64,000 nt of DNA from Phreatobacter aquaticus (GCF_005160265.1 NZ_CP039865.1:1574828-1638827); one strand, 5' to 3'; shown: positions 7,586 to 17,580, counted from the first letter of the stretch. The notes: generated by a model not told the origin, from the letters alone. Translations and numbers: made by a program.

Positions 7586-8791
7586 ATGGCCAAAGGCATT
7601 CGCGACAAGGTCGCCATTCTGGGAATGGGCTGCTCGAAATTCGGCGAGCGCTGGGACATGAACGCCGAGGACCTGATGGTCGAGGCCTATGTCGAGGCGC
7701 TGGCCGATGCCGGCATCGAGACCAAGCAGATCGATGCCGCCTGGCTCGGCACCGCGATCGAGGAGCAGCATGTCGGCAAGTCCGCCGTGCCGCTCGCCGT
7801 CGCCCTGCGCCTGCCCTACATCCCCTGCACACGCGTCGAGAACTATTGCGCCTCGGGCACGGAGGCGTTCCGCGGCGCGGTCTATGCGGTGGCCTCTGGC
7901 GCCGCCGACATCGCGCTGGCGCTGGGTGTCGAGAAGCTGAAGGATACCGGCTATGGCGGCCTGCCGCAGCGCGGCCGTGGCACGGTCAACAACATGACCT
8001 GGCCGAACGCCTCGGCGCCCGGCAATTTCGCCCAGCTCGCCGCCGCCTATCGCGCCAAATATGGCTCGGCGCCGGAAGACCTGAAGCGCGCCATGGCGCA
8101 TATCTCGGTGAAGAGCCACGACAATGGCTCCAGGAACCCGAAGGCGCATCTGCGCAACAAGATCACCATCGACACCGTGCTGAACGCGCCGATGATCGCC
8201 GAGCCGCTCGGCCTGTTCGATTGCTGCGGCGTCTCCGACGGTTCGGCCTGCGCCATCGTCACCACGCCGGAAATCGCGCGGAGCCTCGGCAAGAAGGACC
8301 TGATCACGGTGAAGGCACTGCAGGTGGCGGTGTCGAACGGCCAGGAAGCCCAGCACAATGCCTGGGACGGCAGCTATTTCGCCACCACCCGCATTGCCGC
8401 CACCCGCGCCTATACGGAGGCTGGCATCACCCGGCCGCGTGACGAGGTGAACCTCATCGAGGTGCACGACTGTTTCTCGGTGACCGAGCTCGTCACCATG
8501 GAGGACCTGCACATCTCGCCCGAGGGGCGCGCCATCCACGACGTGCTCGACGGCTTCTACGATGCCGACGGCACCGTGCCCTGCCAGATCGACGGCGGCC
8601 TCAAATGCTTCGGCCACCCCATCGGCGCCTCGGGCCTCCGGATGATCTACGAGATGTATCTGCAGATGCAGGGCCGCGCCGGCGAACGCCAGCGCCAGGA
8701 CCTGCCCCGCATCGGCCTCACCCACAATCTCGGCGGCTTCCCGCACCAGAATGTCTGCTCGATCTCGATCGTCGGCCGCTACGGGGAGTGA
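7586..8791 (+). CDS. SCP2-type (non-specific lipid-transfer) thiolase
   Basis: The 401-residue protein matches bacterial SCP2-type thiolases, which cleave 3-oxoacyl-CoA. The nucleophile is Cys88 in ENYCASGTEAF, and the C-terminal motif CFGHPIGASG supplies the second Cys and His. HDCFSVTEL is a further family mark. ATG 7586 is preferred: AGGAG at 7573-7577 is 8 bases away, while the in-frame TTG at 7580 is too close to it. Only 2 bases separate it from the DUF35 fusion gene. DUF35 partners are known to work with thiolases of this class, so a complex is likely. It would finish the beta-oxidation cycle begun by the dehydrogenases and hydratase nearby. Confidence 0.88.
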   Translation: MAKGIRDKVAILGMGCSKFGERWDMNAEDLMVEAYVEALADAGIETKQIDAAWLGTAIEEQHVGKSAVPLAVALRLPYIPCTRVENYCASGTEAFRGAVYAVASGAADIALALGVEKLKDTGYGGLPQRGRGTVNNMTWPNASAPGNFAQLAAAYRAKYGSAPEDLKRAMAHISVKSHDNGSRNPKAHLRNKITIDTVLNAPMIAEPLGLFDCCGVSDGSACAIVTTPEIARSLGKKDLITVKALQVAVSNGQEAQHNAWDGSYFATTRIAATRAYTEAGITRPRDEVNLIEVHDCFSVTELVTMEDLHISPEGRAIHDVLDGFYDADGTVPCQIDGGLKCFGHPIGASGLRMIYEMYLQMQGRAGERQRQDLPRIGLTHNLGGFPHQNVCSISIVGRYGE

Positions 8792-8824
8792 CGGGGCGGG
8801 AAAGCTGCGGATGGCTTGCGCTCG

Positions 8825-9002
8825 CCCCTCACCCTGACCCTCTCCCCGCCTGCGGGGAGAGGGAACCGCTCACCCCCGGCCTTGGATCACATGACAGGGC
8901 GGTCATTTCGATCTGGCGCCTCGCTGAAGGGTCGTCATCGGGCGCAACGTGTGCCGCCGCATCCCCTCTCCCCGCCTGCGGGGAGAGGGCAAGGGTGAGG
9001 GG
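8825..9002. repeat. Inverted pair of REP-like palindromes (BIME/REPIN-like), copy B
   Basis: The element seen at 3596-3750 recurs here with the same geometry. One copy (8825-8863) begins CCCCTCACCCTG; the inverted mate (8964-9002) ends GGGTGAGGGG. A 100-base spacer of unrelated sequence separates them. The pair occupies nearly all of the space between the convergent thiolase and ligase genes and may end both transcripts. Confidence 0.8.
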
Positions 9003-9040
9003 CCGGCATGGCCGGGCTCGACCCTCACATCGTTCGCCCC

Positions 9041-10576
9041 TCAGATCTTCCGCCCCGCCGCCTCCCAGTAGGGATCGCGTAGCCGCCGCTTGAAGATCTT
9101 GCCGGAATCCTCGCGCGGCAGGCCGGTGCGGATTTCCACATGACGGGGAACTTTGTAGCCGGCAAGCTTCTCACTCAATCCCGCGCGGATCGCGACGGGA
9201 TCGATCACCATTCCAGGCTGCGGCTCGACCACTGCCATCAGCGCTTCGCCGAATTCGGCATCCGGCACCCCGAACACAGCGCAATCCTGCACGCCCGGCA
9301 GGCCATGCAACACCGCCTCGATCTCGGCCGGATAGATGTTCACGCCGCCGGAAATCACCATGTCGCGCTTGCGGTCGCAGAGAAACACATAGCCTTCGGG
9401 ATCGACATAGCCGATATCGCCGCAGGTGACGAAGCCCTGCAGATCCACCTCCCGGCGCTTCTGCGGATTGTTGTGATAGGTGAAATCGGGATAGCCGGCG
9501 ATGCGCGCATAGATCTCGCCAACCCCGCCCTGAGGCACCGGCTGTCCGGCATCATCGACCACCAGGATCTCGGCGCCGGGCGACAGGCGGCCGACCGTGC
9601 CCGGCTTCTTCAGCGCGTCCTCTGAGGTCGCATAGGTCACCGGCCCGGTCTCGGTGCCGCCGTAGAATTCGTGAATGACCGGTCCCCACCAGGCGATCAT
9701 CGCGGCCTTCACATCGACCGGGCAGGGCGCCGCCGCATGGATGACGAACTTCAGCGAGGAACAGTCGTAGCGCCTGCGCACCGCCTCCGGCAGTTTCAGC
9801 AGCCGGATGAACATGGTCGGCACCATGAAGATGCCCTCGATCCGCTCGGCCTCGATCAGCCGCAGCATCTCCTCGGGATCGAAACGCGGCATCAGCACCA
9901 GGGCCGCGCCCAGCTTGCCGCAGCGCGTGCCGTAGCTGTTGGGAGCCGAATGGTAGAGCGGGCCCGGCAGCAGGGCGCGCAGTCCCGGCCTGATACCATA
10001 GACCAGCGCGCGCAGCGCGTCGGTGGCGCGGGCCTCCTCCGGCGTCGGGGCCTGCCGACGGACGCCCTTCGGATTTCCCGTCGTGCCGGACGTGTAGATC
10101 ATGCTCTGCGGCGCGGGCAGGGCCGGGCCGTCATAGGGCGGAACGGCGGCAAGCCAGGTCTCGATGTCCACCGCGCCCGGTGCGGGCCGGAGCAAGTCGC
10201 CGCTTGCCGGATAGACCGCCTGGATTTCGGGAGGCGGCACGACTGTCACGACGGTCAACCCGTCCGGCACTGCCGCGACATAGTGGTTGACGAGGTCGAG
10301 ATGGCCGATCAGGGCCTTGGCCCCGCAATCGCGCAGCACATAGGCAATCTCTTCGGCCTTGAAGTGCCAGTTCACCGGGACGGCATAGGCGCCCAGCATC
10401 ATCGCCGCATAGGTTGCCTCGAGAAAGGCGATGTCGTTGCGCATCAGGATCGCGACGCAATCGCCGGCCCCGACCCCCAGCGCCTTCAGGCCACCTGCGA
10501 TGTGACGGGAGCGGGTCTCGACCTCGGCCTGCGAGGCCGCGCGACTGCCACTGACGATGCCCGTGGACAATGCCAT
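9041..10576 (-). CDS. Acyl-CoA synthetase (AMP-forming), copy 1
   Basis: The 511-residue enzyme belongs to the ANL adenylate-forming superfamily. It has the P-loop-like YTSGTTGNPKG, the adenine-binding segment YGGTETG, the hinge GDIGYVDPEGYVFLCDRKRD, and the C-terminal catalytic Lys region REDSGKIFKRRLRDPYW. It would activate a carboxylic acid to acyl-CoA with ATP. A GAGGAGACACGAGG ribosome-binding region lies just before ATG 10576. A second, diverged ligase gene lies immediately upstream on the same strand (39 bases), so the two are probably co-transcribed. Substrate cannot be read from sequence; the beta-oxidation and Liv-type uptake genes around it suggest a branched, cyclic or aromatic acid. 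Confidence 0.87.
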   Translation of the reverse strand: MALSTGIVSGSRAASQAEVETRSRHIAGGLKALGVGAGDCVAILMRNDIAFLEATYAAMMLGAYAVPVNWHFKAEEIAYVLRDCGAKALIGHLDLVNHYVAAVPDGLTVVTVVPPPEIQAVYPASGDLLRPAPGAVDIETWLAAVPPYDGPALPAPQSMIYTSGTTGNPKGVRRQAPTPEEARATDALRALVYGIRPGLRALLPGPLYHSAPNSYGTRCGKLGAALVLMPRFDPEEMLRLIEAERIEGIFMVPTMFIRLLKLPEAVRRRYDCSSLKFVIHAAAPCPVDVKAAMIAWWGPVIHEFYGGTETGPVTYATSEDALKKPGTVGRLSPGAEILVVDDAGQPVPQGGVGEIYARIAGYPDFTYHNNPQKRREVDLQGFVTCGDIGYVDPEGYVFLCDRKRDMVISGGVNIYPAEIEAVLHGLPGVQDCAVFGVPDAEFGEALMAVVEPQPGMVIDPVAIRAGLSEKLAGYKVPRHVEIRTGLPREDSGKIFKRRLRDPYWEAAGRKI

Positions 10577-10614
10577 CCTCGTGTCTCCTCATGATGCCGT
10601 TTGCCGGCTTATGA

Positions 10615-12171
10615 TTAGTTGACGCCGCGGCCCCGACCATCCCAGTAGGGTTTGCGCAGCTCGGTCTTGAGGATCTTGTTGGCCTGCGACAGGGGCAGGC
10701 TGTCGCGGAACTCGATGCTGGACGGGCACTTGAATGGCGCGATCAGCGTGCGGCAATGGGCGATCAGCTCCTCGGCCGTGGCGGTCGCGCCGGCCTTCAG
10801 CGTCACCACGGCATGGACCGCCTCGCCCCATTTGGCGTGGGGAATGCCGATCACCGCGACCTCGCGCAGGGCCGGGTGGGCGATCAGCGCGTTTTCCACC
10901 TCGATTGAATAGACGTTCTCGCCACCGGTGACGATCATGTCCTTGATCCGGTCGGAGACATAGACATAGCCATCGGCGTCGAGATAGCCGGCGTCGCCCG
11001 TGTGCATATAGCCGCCGCGCAGCGCCTCCGCCGTCATCTCCGGCTGCTGCCAATAGCCCTTCATCACGAGGGGACCTGCCACGATGATCTCGCCGATCTG
11101 GCCGGTCGGCACATCGCGGTCGTTCTCGTCGACGACGCGGATGTCGCAGCCATAGGCGGCGCGCCCCGCCGAGGCGAGGCGGTGTACTTTGGCGGGATCC
11201 AGCGAATGGTCGGCATGTTCGAGATAGGTGCAGGCGGGCGACAGTTCGGTCATCCCATAGGCCTGGGTGAAGCGGATATTCGGCAGCCGCTCGATCAGGG
11301 CTGCGAGCGTCGCCACGGGCATGGGCGCACCGCCATAGCCGACGAAGGTGAGGCTGGAGAGATCGAATTCGTTGAGCCGCGGCTCGTTCAGCACCATGGT
11401 CATCATGGTCGGCACCATGGATGTCGCGGTGACCCGATGGGTGTGGATTGCCTCGAGCATGGCGATCACCGAGAAGCGCGGGATCACCACATGGGTGGCG
11501 CCGAGGATCGTGTTGATGAACACCCGCGAGCCCGCGGCCGCGTGATAGAGCGGGCCGGCATGCAGGCCGATCAGATTGGCCCCGAGGCCGGTATGGGCGA
11601 TGGAAGCAAAGGCATTGGCCATGCAATTGGCATGGGTGAGCATGACGCCCTTGGAGCGCCCGGTCGTACCGCCGGTGTAGAACAACAGGGCCACATCCTC
11701 GCCGGAGCGGCGGAGATCCTCGGTCGGCGGGCGCCGTTGCAAAGCCGGCTCATAATCGATCATATCGGCCGGCAGCGGTCCGTCGCCGGCATGGATCAGG
11801 TGGCGAAGCGTCGGCACCGAGGCCTTGATCGCCCGGGCCATCTCCTGGAACTCGTCGCCGACCAGCAGGACCGACGCGCCGCAATCCTCCATCAGAAACT
11901 GCGTCTCGGGCAGGGCGTAGCGGGTGGACACCGGCACGGCGATCCCGCCGGCCCAGAGCGTCGCGAAAAAGAACTCGAGATAGCGGTCGCTGGAATGCGA
12001 GAGCATGGCGACCCGGTCGCCCGGGCCGATGCCGAGATCGGCCAGAACGCCCGCAAGCCTGGCCACACGGTCGGCAAAGCCCGCCCAGCTGATGCGCCGC
12101 TCGCCATAGATCACCGCGGTCTTGGTGGGAGAGATTCGGGCGGCCCGATGAACCGGGAGCGTTAGTTGCAT
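10615..12171 (-). CDS. Acyl-CoA synthetase (AMP-forming), copy 2
   Basis: The protein (518 residues) is a second ANL ligase: FYTGGTTGRSKG, YGMTELSP, the hinge GDAGYLDADGYVYVSDRIKD and the C-terminal SQANKILKTELRKPYWDG. It differs enough from the downstream ligase to suggest a different substrate or a sequential role. ATG 12171 begins the region recognisable in ligases (MQLTLPVHRAARISPTKTAV); an in-frame ATG at 12216 is possible. Its start faces the livG gene across a 348-base gap, so the ligase pair and the importer may share a control region. This suggests, but does not show, that the imported compound is activated by these ligases. Confidence 0.87.
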   Translation of the reverse strand: MQLTLPVHRAARISPTKTAVIYGERRISWAGFADRVARLAGVLADLGIGPGDRVAMLSHSSDRYLEFFFATLWAGGIAVPVSTRYALPETQFLMEDCGASVLLVGDEFQEMARAIKASVPTLRHLIHAGDGPLPADMIDYEPALQRRPPTEDLRRSGEDVALLFYTGGTTGRSKGVMLTHANCMANAFASIAHTGLGANLIGLHAGPLYHAAAGSRVFINTILGATHVVIPRFSVIAMLEAIHTHRVTATSMVPTMMTMVLNEPRLNEFDLSSLTFVGYGGAPMPVATLAALIERLPNIRFTQAYGMTELSPACTYLEHADHSLDPAKVHRLASAGRAAYGCDIRVVDENDRDVPTGQIGEIIVAGPLVMKGYWQQPEMTAEALRGGYMHTGDAGYLDADGYVYVSDRIKDMIVTGGENVYSIEVENALIAHPALREVAVIGIPHAKWGEAVHAVVTLKAGATATAEELIAHCRTLIAPFKCPSSIEFRDSLPLSQANKILKTELRKPYWDGRGRGVN

Positions 12172-12519
12172 GTGCGCAGTCCATCCTGGCCCGGGCGATG
12201 CCGCGGGCCCGCACATCCTGTCATGATGCCGCCGTCCATGCCGCCGCTCCCTCGGGTCGCGACCGGTCGTCGCGACAATATTTCTGTTGGTGCTATTTCT
12301 CACATTGAAATGACACTTCGCAAGATCGAAACCGGCTGGAACGGCTGTTCCAGGCTCCGGCTCTGCGTGACGGCGAATGGCAGGCCCCATGGAACAGCAC
12401 TTGACCTCGCCCTCATTCGTCATTCGGCGGGTTGCAACTCGGCTGCGATCTGAGCAGACTAGCCAAATCGGAACGGGCCAAATTCAAAAATAGAGCCCGC
12501 CAGGGAGGAACTTTCAACG
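12172..12519. other. Divergent promoter region, ligases / Liv importer
   Basis: These 348 bases separate the divergent ligase-2 and livG starts. The stretch is somewhat richer in A/T than its neighbours around 12275-12325 and 12460-12490, as expected for promoters. I see no convincing operator. A GGGAGGAA ribosome-binding site at 12503-12510 precedes livG. Confidence 0.5.
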
Positions 12520-13329
12520 ATGACCGCACCCGCGGCCGCGATTGATTCTGTGCGCGCCGAAACCGCCCCCTTGCTGGCGGTGCGCGACATCTCAGTCCGC
12601 TTCGGCGGCATCATCGCCCTTGGCGGCATCTCCTTCGATGTGCTGCCGGGACAGGTGGTTGGCCTGATCGGCCCGAACGGCGCCGGCAAGACCACGCTCT
12701 TCAATTGCCTGAGCCGGCTCTACATCCCGAACAGCGGTGACATCCTGTTCGACGGCCGTTCCATCATGAACGCGCCGCGCCATGCCATCGCCTCCATCGG
12801 GCTTGGCCGCACCTTCCAGAACGTCGCGCTGTTCGATCGCATGTCGGTGCTCGACAACGTCAAGGTCGGTTGCCACAGCCAGACGCAATCCGGCTTCATC
12901 GCGAGCTTCCTCAGAACCGGCGGGGTGGCGGCCGAGGAGCGCCGCATCGAGGAGCGGGCGCGCGAACTGATCGCCTTCATGGATCTGGAGGCCTTCGCCG
13001 CCCTGCCGGCGGGGCCGCTGCCCTTCCCGATCCGCAAGCGGGTGGAACTGGCCCGCGCGCTGGCGGCCAGCCCCAGGCTGCTGCTGCTCGACGAGCCGGC
13101 CGCCGGCCTCAACCACGAGGAAGTGGAGGTTCTGAAGGAGCAGATCCGGCGCATCCGCGACCACCAGAAGGTGACGACGCTGCTCGTGGAACATCATATG
13201 AGCCTGGTCATGTCGGTCTCCGACAAGGTCGTCGCCATCGATTTCGGCCGCAAGATCGCCGACGGGACGCCGTCCGAGGTGCAGCGCAATCCGGACGTCA
13301 TCCGGGCCTATCTGGGAACGGAGGCCTGA
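12520..13329 (+). CDS. livG: Branched-chain-type ABC transporter ATP-binding protein LivG
   Basis: The 269-residue ATPase has Walker A GPNGAGKTT (about 51-59), Walker B LLLLDEPAAGLN and the switch His in LVEHHMSLVMSV. The signature motif is degenerate: LPFPIRKRVELARAL stands where LivG proteins usually have LPYGQQRRLEIARAL. It energises import in the HAAT family together with LivF, LivH, LivM and a periplasmic receptor, all of which follow on the same strand. GGGAGGAA lies 9 bases before ATG 12520. The neighbouring ligase and beta-oxidation genes argue that this copy imports a carboxylic acid or aromatic compound rather than leucine; that is inference. Confidence 0.9.
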   Translation: MTAPAAAIDSVRAETAPLLAVRDISVRFGGIIALGGISFDVLPGQVVGLIGPNGAGKTTLFNCLSRLYIPNSGDILFDGRSIMNAPRHAIASIGLGRTFQNVALFDRMSVLDNVKVGCHSQTQSGFIASFLRTGGVAAEERRIEERARELIAFMDLEAFAALPAGPLPFPIRKRVELARALAASPRLLLLDEPAAGLNHEEVEVLKEQIRRIRDHQKVTTLLVEHHMSLVMSVSDKVVAIDFGRKIADGTPSEVQRNPDVIRAYLGTEA

Positions 13330-13330
13330 C

Positions 13331-14044
<714 letters not shown>

Positions 14045-14059
14045 GGCAAGAGGCACGTC

Positions 14060-14965
14060 ATGGAGCAACTCATCCAGCAGATGGCGTCGGGCCTGGCGAG
14101 CGGCGCGATCTACGCGCTGGTCGCGCTGGCCCTCGTGATGATCTTCACGGCCACCGACCACCTGAATTTCAGCCAGGGGGAACTCGCCATGTTCTCCACC
14201 TATCTGTGCTGGCAGATGATCCAGTGGGGCCTTGGATTCTGGTCGGCGCTCGCCATCACCATCGTGCTGTCCTTCATCATCGGTGTGCTGATCGAGCGGA
14301 TCATCCTCAGGCCGCTGCACAATGCATCCGTGCTCTCCGTCGTCGTGGTGTTCATCGGGCTCTTGGCGATCTTCCACTCGCTGGCCGGCGCCATCTGGAG
14401 CCACACGATCAAGAATTTCCCCTCGCCCTTCCCGACGGTGACCTTTGCCGGCTCCGGCTACATCAGCTCGCACCAGATCGGCATGATCGCGGTCTCGCTG
14501 GTCATGCTGTTCGCGCTGTTTGCCTTCTTCCGGTTCACGCCGCTGGGCCTCGCCATGCGGGCGGCGGCGCAAAACCCGGTCTCGGCGCGCCTCGTCGGGA
14601 TCCGGGTCGACTGGATGCTGGCGCTCGGCTGGGGGCTTGCCGCGGCCGTCGGCGCGGTGGCCGGCGCCATGGTCGCGCCCGTCGTCTATCTCGAGCCCAA
14701 CATGATGGCCTCCATCCTGCTCTACGGCTTCGCCGGGGCGCTCGTCGGCGGCATTTCCTCGCCTGGCGGTGCGGTGTTCGGTGGCTTCCTGGTGGGCGTG
14801 CTGGAGAACCTGGTCGCCTATCTCGGCAACCTCACCGAGAAGACCTTCGGGGTCTACATCATCGGCAATGGCGAGAAGCTCACGGTGGCGCTGATCATCG
14901 TCATCGCCATCCTCACCCTGAAGCCGGCCGGCCTGTTCGGCCGCACCAATGTGAAGCGGGTGTAG
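14060..14965 (+). CDS. livH: Branched-chain-type ABC transporter permease LivH
   Basis: The 301-residue protein is a multi-spanning inner-membrane permease. It begins with MASGLASGAIYALVALALVM, a typical LivH start, and carries hydrophobic segments throughout. The conserved EAA-like loop region near GMRAAAQNPVSARLVGI matches the family (AMRAAAQNPVSARLVGIRVD). It forms the translocation path with LivM, whose gene begins 3 bases after its stop. AGAGGCA precedes ATG 14060. Substrate is not readable from the sequence. Confidence 0.9.
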   Translation: MEQLIQQMASGLASGAIYALVALALVMIFTATDHLNFSQGELAMFSTYLCWQMIQWGLGFWSALAITIVLSFIIGVLIERIILRPLHNASVLSVVVVFIGLLAIFHSLAGAIWSHTIKNFPSPFPTVTFAGSGYISSHQIGMIAVSLVMLFALFAFFRFTPLGLAMRAAAQNPVSARLVGIRVDWMLALGWGLAAAVGAVAGAMVAPVVYLEPNMMASILLYGFAGALVGGISSPGGAVFGGFLVGVLENLVAYLGNLTEKTFGVYIIGNGEKLTVALIIVIAILTLKPAGLFGRTNVKRV

Positions 14966-14968
14966 GCC

Positions 14969-16024
14969 ATGACAGCGATCTCCTCGGCATCGCCTGCCGC
15001 TCCCGACCGCACCGCCGACTTCACCCGCTATGCGCTTTACGGCCTGCTGCTGCTGGCCGCTGCCCTGCCCTTCATCGGCGGCAAGACCGGCCTCGTCTCC
15101 AACTTCACCTTCCTGCAGCTCAGCCTGATGATCGTCTATGCGATCGCGGTCCTCGGCCTGAACCTGCTCACCGGCTTCAACGGGCAGATCTCGCTCGGCC
15201 ATGGCGCCTTCTTCGCGGTCGGCGCCTATGTCGCGTCCATCCTGATGGATCGCTGGGAGATCAACTACCTCCTCACCCTGCCGATCGCCGCCCTGTTCTG
15301 CTTCGTGGTGGGCTATCTGTTCGGCCTGCCGGCGCTCCGGCTGGAAGGGCACTATCTGGCGCTCGCCACCTTCGCGCTCGCCATCGCCGTGCCGCAGATG
15401 CTGAAATACAAGCATCTGGAGCCGCTGACCAATGGCGTCATGGGCATCAATCTGGTGAAGCCCGACGCGCCCTTCGGCCTGCCGCTATCGGGCGACCAGT
15501 GGATGTATCTGGTGGTGCTGGTCGTTGCGGTGATCATGTTCTGGTTCGCCCGCAACCTGCTGGATTCCAGGCCCGGCCGCGCCATGCGTGCCATCCGCGA
15601 TCACACGATGGCGGCCGACACGATGGGCATCAACACGGCCCAGTTCAAGGCGATCACCTTTGGTATCTCCGCGCTCTATACCGGCGTCGCCGGTGCGCTC
15701 CACGCCATCATCTTCGAGTTCGTCTCGCCGGATTCGTTCCGCTTCGAGCTCTCCATCGCCATCCTCGTCGGCGCGGTGGTTGGTGGTGTCGCATCCCTTG
15801 GCGGCGCGGTCATCGGCGGCATTTTCGTCCAGGTGATCGAGAAATATGCCGATGCCGCCACCAAGAAGCTGACGGCGGCGGTCCACCTGCCGATCGAGCT
15901 CGAACCCTGGACGCTCTATGGGATCGCGCTCATCGTTCTGATCTACGTGATGCCGACCGGCATTGCCGGCGGCCTCGCGCAACTGGCAGCCCGCGTTCGA
16001 AAGCGCATGGCCGCTCCCTCTTGA
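14969..16024 (+). CDS. livM: Branched-chain-type ABC transporter permease LivM
   Basis: The 351-residue permease has the LivM marks NLLTGFNGQISLGHGAFFAV, followed by PALRLEGHYLALATFALAIA and the coupling segment RPGRAMRAIRDHTMAADTMG. It has about ten hydrophobic segments and an Arg/Lys-rich C-terminus on the cytoplasmic side. It completes the transmembrane pair with LivH. The receptor gene follows after 92 bases, a spacing that often holds an extra ribosome-binding site so that the receptor is made in excess. Confidence 0.9.
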   Translation: MTAISSASPAAPDRTADFTRYALYGLLLLAAALPFIGGKTGLVSNFTFLQLSLMIVYAIAVLGLNLLTGFNGQISLGHGAFFAVGAYVASILMDRWEINYLLTLPIAALFCFVVGYLFGLPALRLEGHYLALATFALAIAVPQMLKYKHLEPLTNGVMGINLVKPDAPFGLPLSGDQWMYLVVLVVAVIMFWFARNLLDSRPGRAMRAIRDHTMAADTMGINTAQFKAITFGISALYTGVAGALHAIIFEFVSPDSFRFELSIAILVGAVVGGVASLGGAVIGGIFVQVIEKYADAATKKLTAAVHLPIELEPWTLYGIALIVLIYVMPTGIAGGLAQLAARVRKRMAAPS

Positions 16025-16116
16025 CCAACGTGCATGACCTCAAGACCGGGACGGCGCCCAAGGCCAAACCCGGCAATCGCTCAAGCGACGTTTCGGAAAC
16101 ATCCCGGAGGAAACCC

Positions 16117-17361
16117 ATGAACGACCACACACCCAAGACTGGCATCAAGCGGCGCACCCTCATCGTCGGCCTCGGCGCGCTGGCAGCAAGCCCGCTGGCG
16201 GCCCCCGCCATCGCCCAGAAGCGCTATGACGACGGCGCGTCCGACAGCGAGATCAAGATCGGCAACATCATGCCCTATTCGGGCAATGCCTCGGCCTATG
16301 CCGCCATTGGCCGCACCTCCGAGGCGCTGTGCAAGATGGTCAATGATGCTGGCGGCATCAATGGTCGCAAGCTGACCTTCATCACCTACGACGACGGCTA
16401 TTCGCCGCCGAAGGCCGTGGAAATGGTCCGTAAGCTCGTCGAGGAGGACAAGGTCCTGCTCGTGTTCAACCCGCTCGGCACGCCGTCCAACACGGCCATC
16501 CAGCGCTATCTGAACACCCGCAAGGTGCCCCAGCTCTTCGTCGCCACCGGCGCGTCGAAATGGGGCAATCCCCGCCAGTTCCCGTGGACCATGGGCTGGC
16601 AGCCCGATTACGCCACCGAGGGCGCGATCTATGCCAAGCATATCCTGCAGACCAATCCGAACCCGAAGATCGGCGTGCTCATGCAGAACGACGATTACGG
16701 CAAGGACTATTTCAACGGCTTCAAGGCGGCGCTCGGCAAGGAGAAGGAAGGCTCGATCGTCCAGCTCTCCACCTATGAGGTGACCGACCCAACGGTCGAC
16801 AGCCAGATGATCCAGCTGAAGAATTCCGGCGCGGAGTTCTTCTTCAACATCACCACGCCGAAATTCGCCGCGCAGGCGATCAAGAAGGCGGCCGAGATCG
16901 CCTGGAAGCCGGTCCACTATCTCAACAACGTCTCCTCGTCCTTCGGCTCCGTCTTGAAGCCGGCGGGCATCGAGAACGCACAGGGGATCATCCTGGCGCT
17001 CTACCGCAAGGACGCCAACGATCCGCAATGGGCCAATTCTCCGGACATTCTCGCCTGGAAGGCCTTCATGGCCAAATACATGCCCAATGCCGACATCCGC
17101 GATGACGGGCACAATTTCGGCTTCTCCTGCTGTTCGACGCTCATCGAGGTGCTGAAGAAGGCCGGCGACAATCTCACCCGCGAGAACGTCATGAAGCAGG
17201 CGGCCAGCCTGCAGAATTTCGAAGCGCCGCTGCTGCTGCCCGGCATCAAGATCAACACCTCGGCAACCGACTTCTATCCGATCCAGTCGGTGCAGCTGGC
17301 CAAGGTCGAGGGCGAGAGCTTCAAGCTGTTCGGCAACGTTCTGTCCAACGAGACCGCCTGA
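16117..17361 (+). CDS. Periplasmic ABC-transporter receptor, LivK/HAAT type
   Basis: The 414-residue protein starts with a Tat-like leader (KRRTLIVGLGALAASPLAAP, cleavage near AIAQ). The mature part is a type I periplasmic-binding fold (Peripla_BP_6), with IKIGNIMPYSGNASAYAAIG at the start and GVLMQNDDYGKDYFNGF in the second lobe. CCGGAGGAAA stands 6 bases before ATG 16117. As last gene of the livGFHM cluster it sets substrate choice. It lacks obvious leucine-receptor specifics, and its best-known relatives bind varied acids, so no ligand is named. Two stem-loops follow directly. Confidence 0.9.
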   Translation: MNDHTPKTGIKRRTLIVGLGALAASPLAAPAIAQKRYDDGASDSEIKIGNIMPYSGNASAYAAIGRTSEALCKMVNDAGGINGRKLTFITYDDGYSPPKAVEMVRKLVEEDKVLLVFNPLGTPSNTAIQRYLNTRKVPQLFVATGASKWGNPRQFPWTMGWQPDYATEGAIYAKHILQTNPNPKIGVLMQNDDYGKDYFNGFKAALGKEKEGSIVQLSTYEVTDPTVDSQMIQLKNSGAEFFFNITTPKFAAQAIKKAAEIAWKPVHYLNNVSSSFGSVLKPAGIENAQGIILALYRKDANDPQWANSPDILAWKAFMAKYMPNADIRDDGHNFGFSCCSTLIEVLKKAGDNLTRENVMKQAASLQNFEAPLLLPGIKINTSATDFYPIQSVQLAKVEGESFKLFGNVLSNETA

Positions 17362-17374
17362 ACCTCAGGCGGTC
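17352..17374 (+). terminator. Stem-loop overlapping the receptor stop codon
   Basis: A perfect 10-bp stem, GACCGCCTGA / TCAGGCGGTC, closes a three-base loop (ACC). It includes the TGA stop of the receptor gene. There is no U-run, so it may protect the mRNA end or weakly terminate. Confidence 0.5.
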
Positions 17375-17389
17375 CATTCCAAGCGCCTT

Positions 17390-17412
17390 GCCCCGCCGCA
17401 CTGCGGCGGGGC
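17390..17412 (+). terminator. Probable terminator hairpin after the Liv operon
   Basis: GCCCCGCCGC and GCGGCGGGGC form a perfect 10-bp stem with an ACT loop, 28 bases past the receptor stop. Only a short T-run follows, so it may be Rho-assisted. Confidence 0.6.
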
Positions 17413-17504
17413 ACTTTCCCGGGGCATCGCCGACAGTTTGCCGCGCGGTCCAGGCGATCGGCAGTTGCAAATCGCCCCGCCCTTGTCTAGAAGCCGTCCC
17501 AATC

Positions 17505-17580
17505 GCCGCCTTAGCTCAGCTGGTAGAGCACCTCATTCGTAATGAGGGGGTCGTAGGTTCGAATCCTATAGGCGGCACCA
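17505..17580 (+). tRNA. tRNA-Thr (anticodon CGT)
   Basis: A 76-base cloverleaf with encoded CCA. The acceptor stem GCCGCCT (17505-17511) pairs with AGGCGGC (17570-17576). The anticodon stem CCTCA/TGAGG frames the loop TTCGTAA with CGT at 17538-17540, which reads ACG. The T arm has GGTTCGAATCC. Confidence 0.96.
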
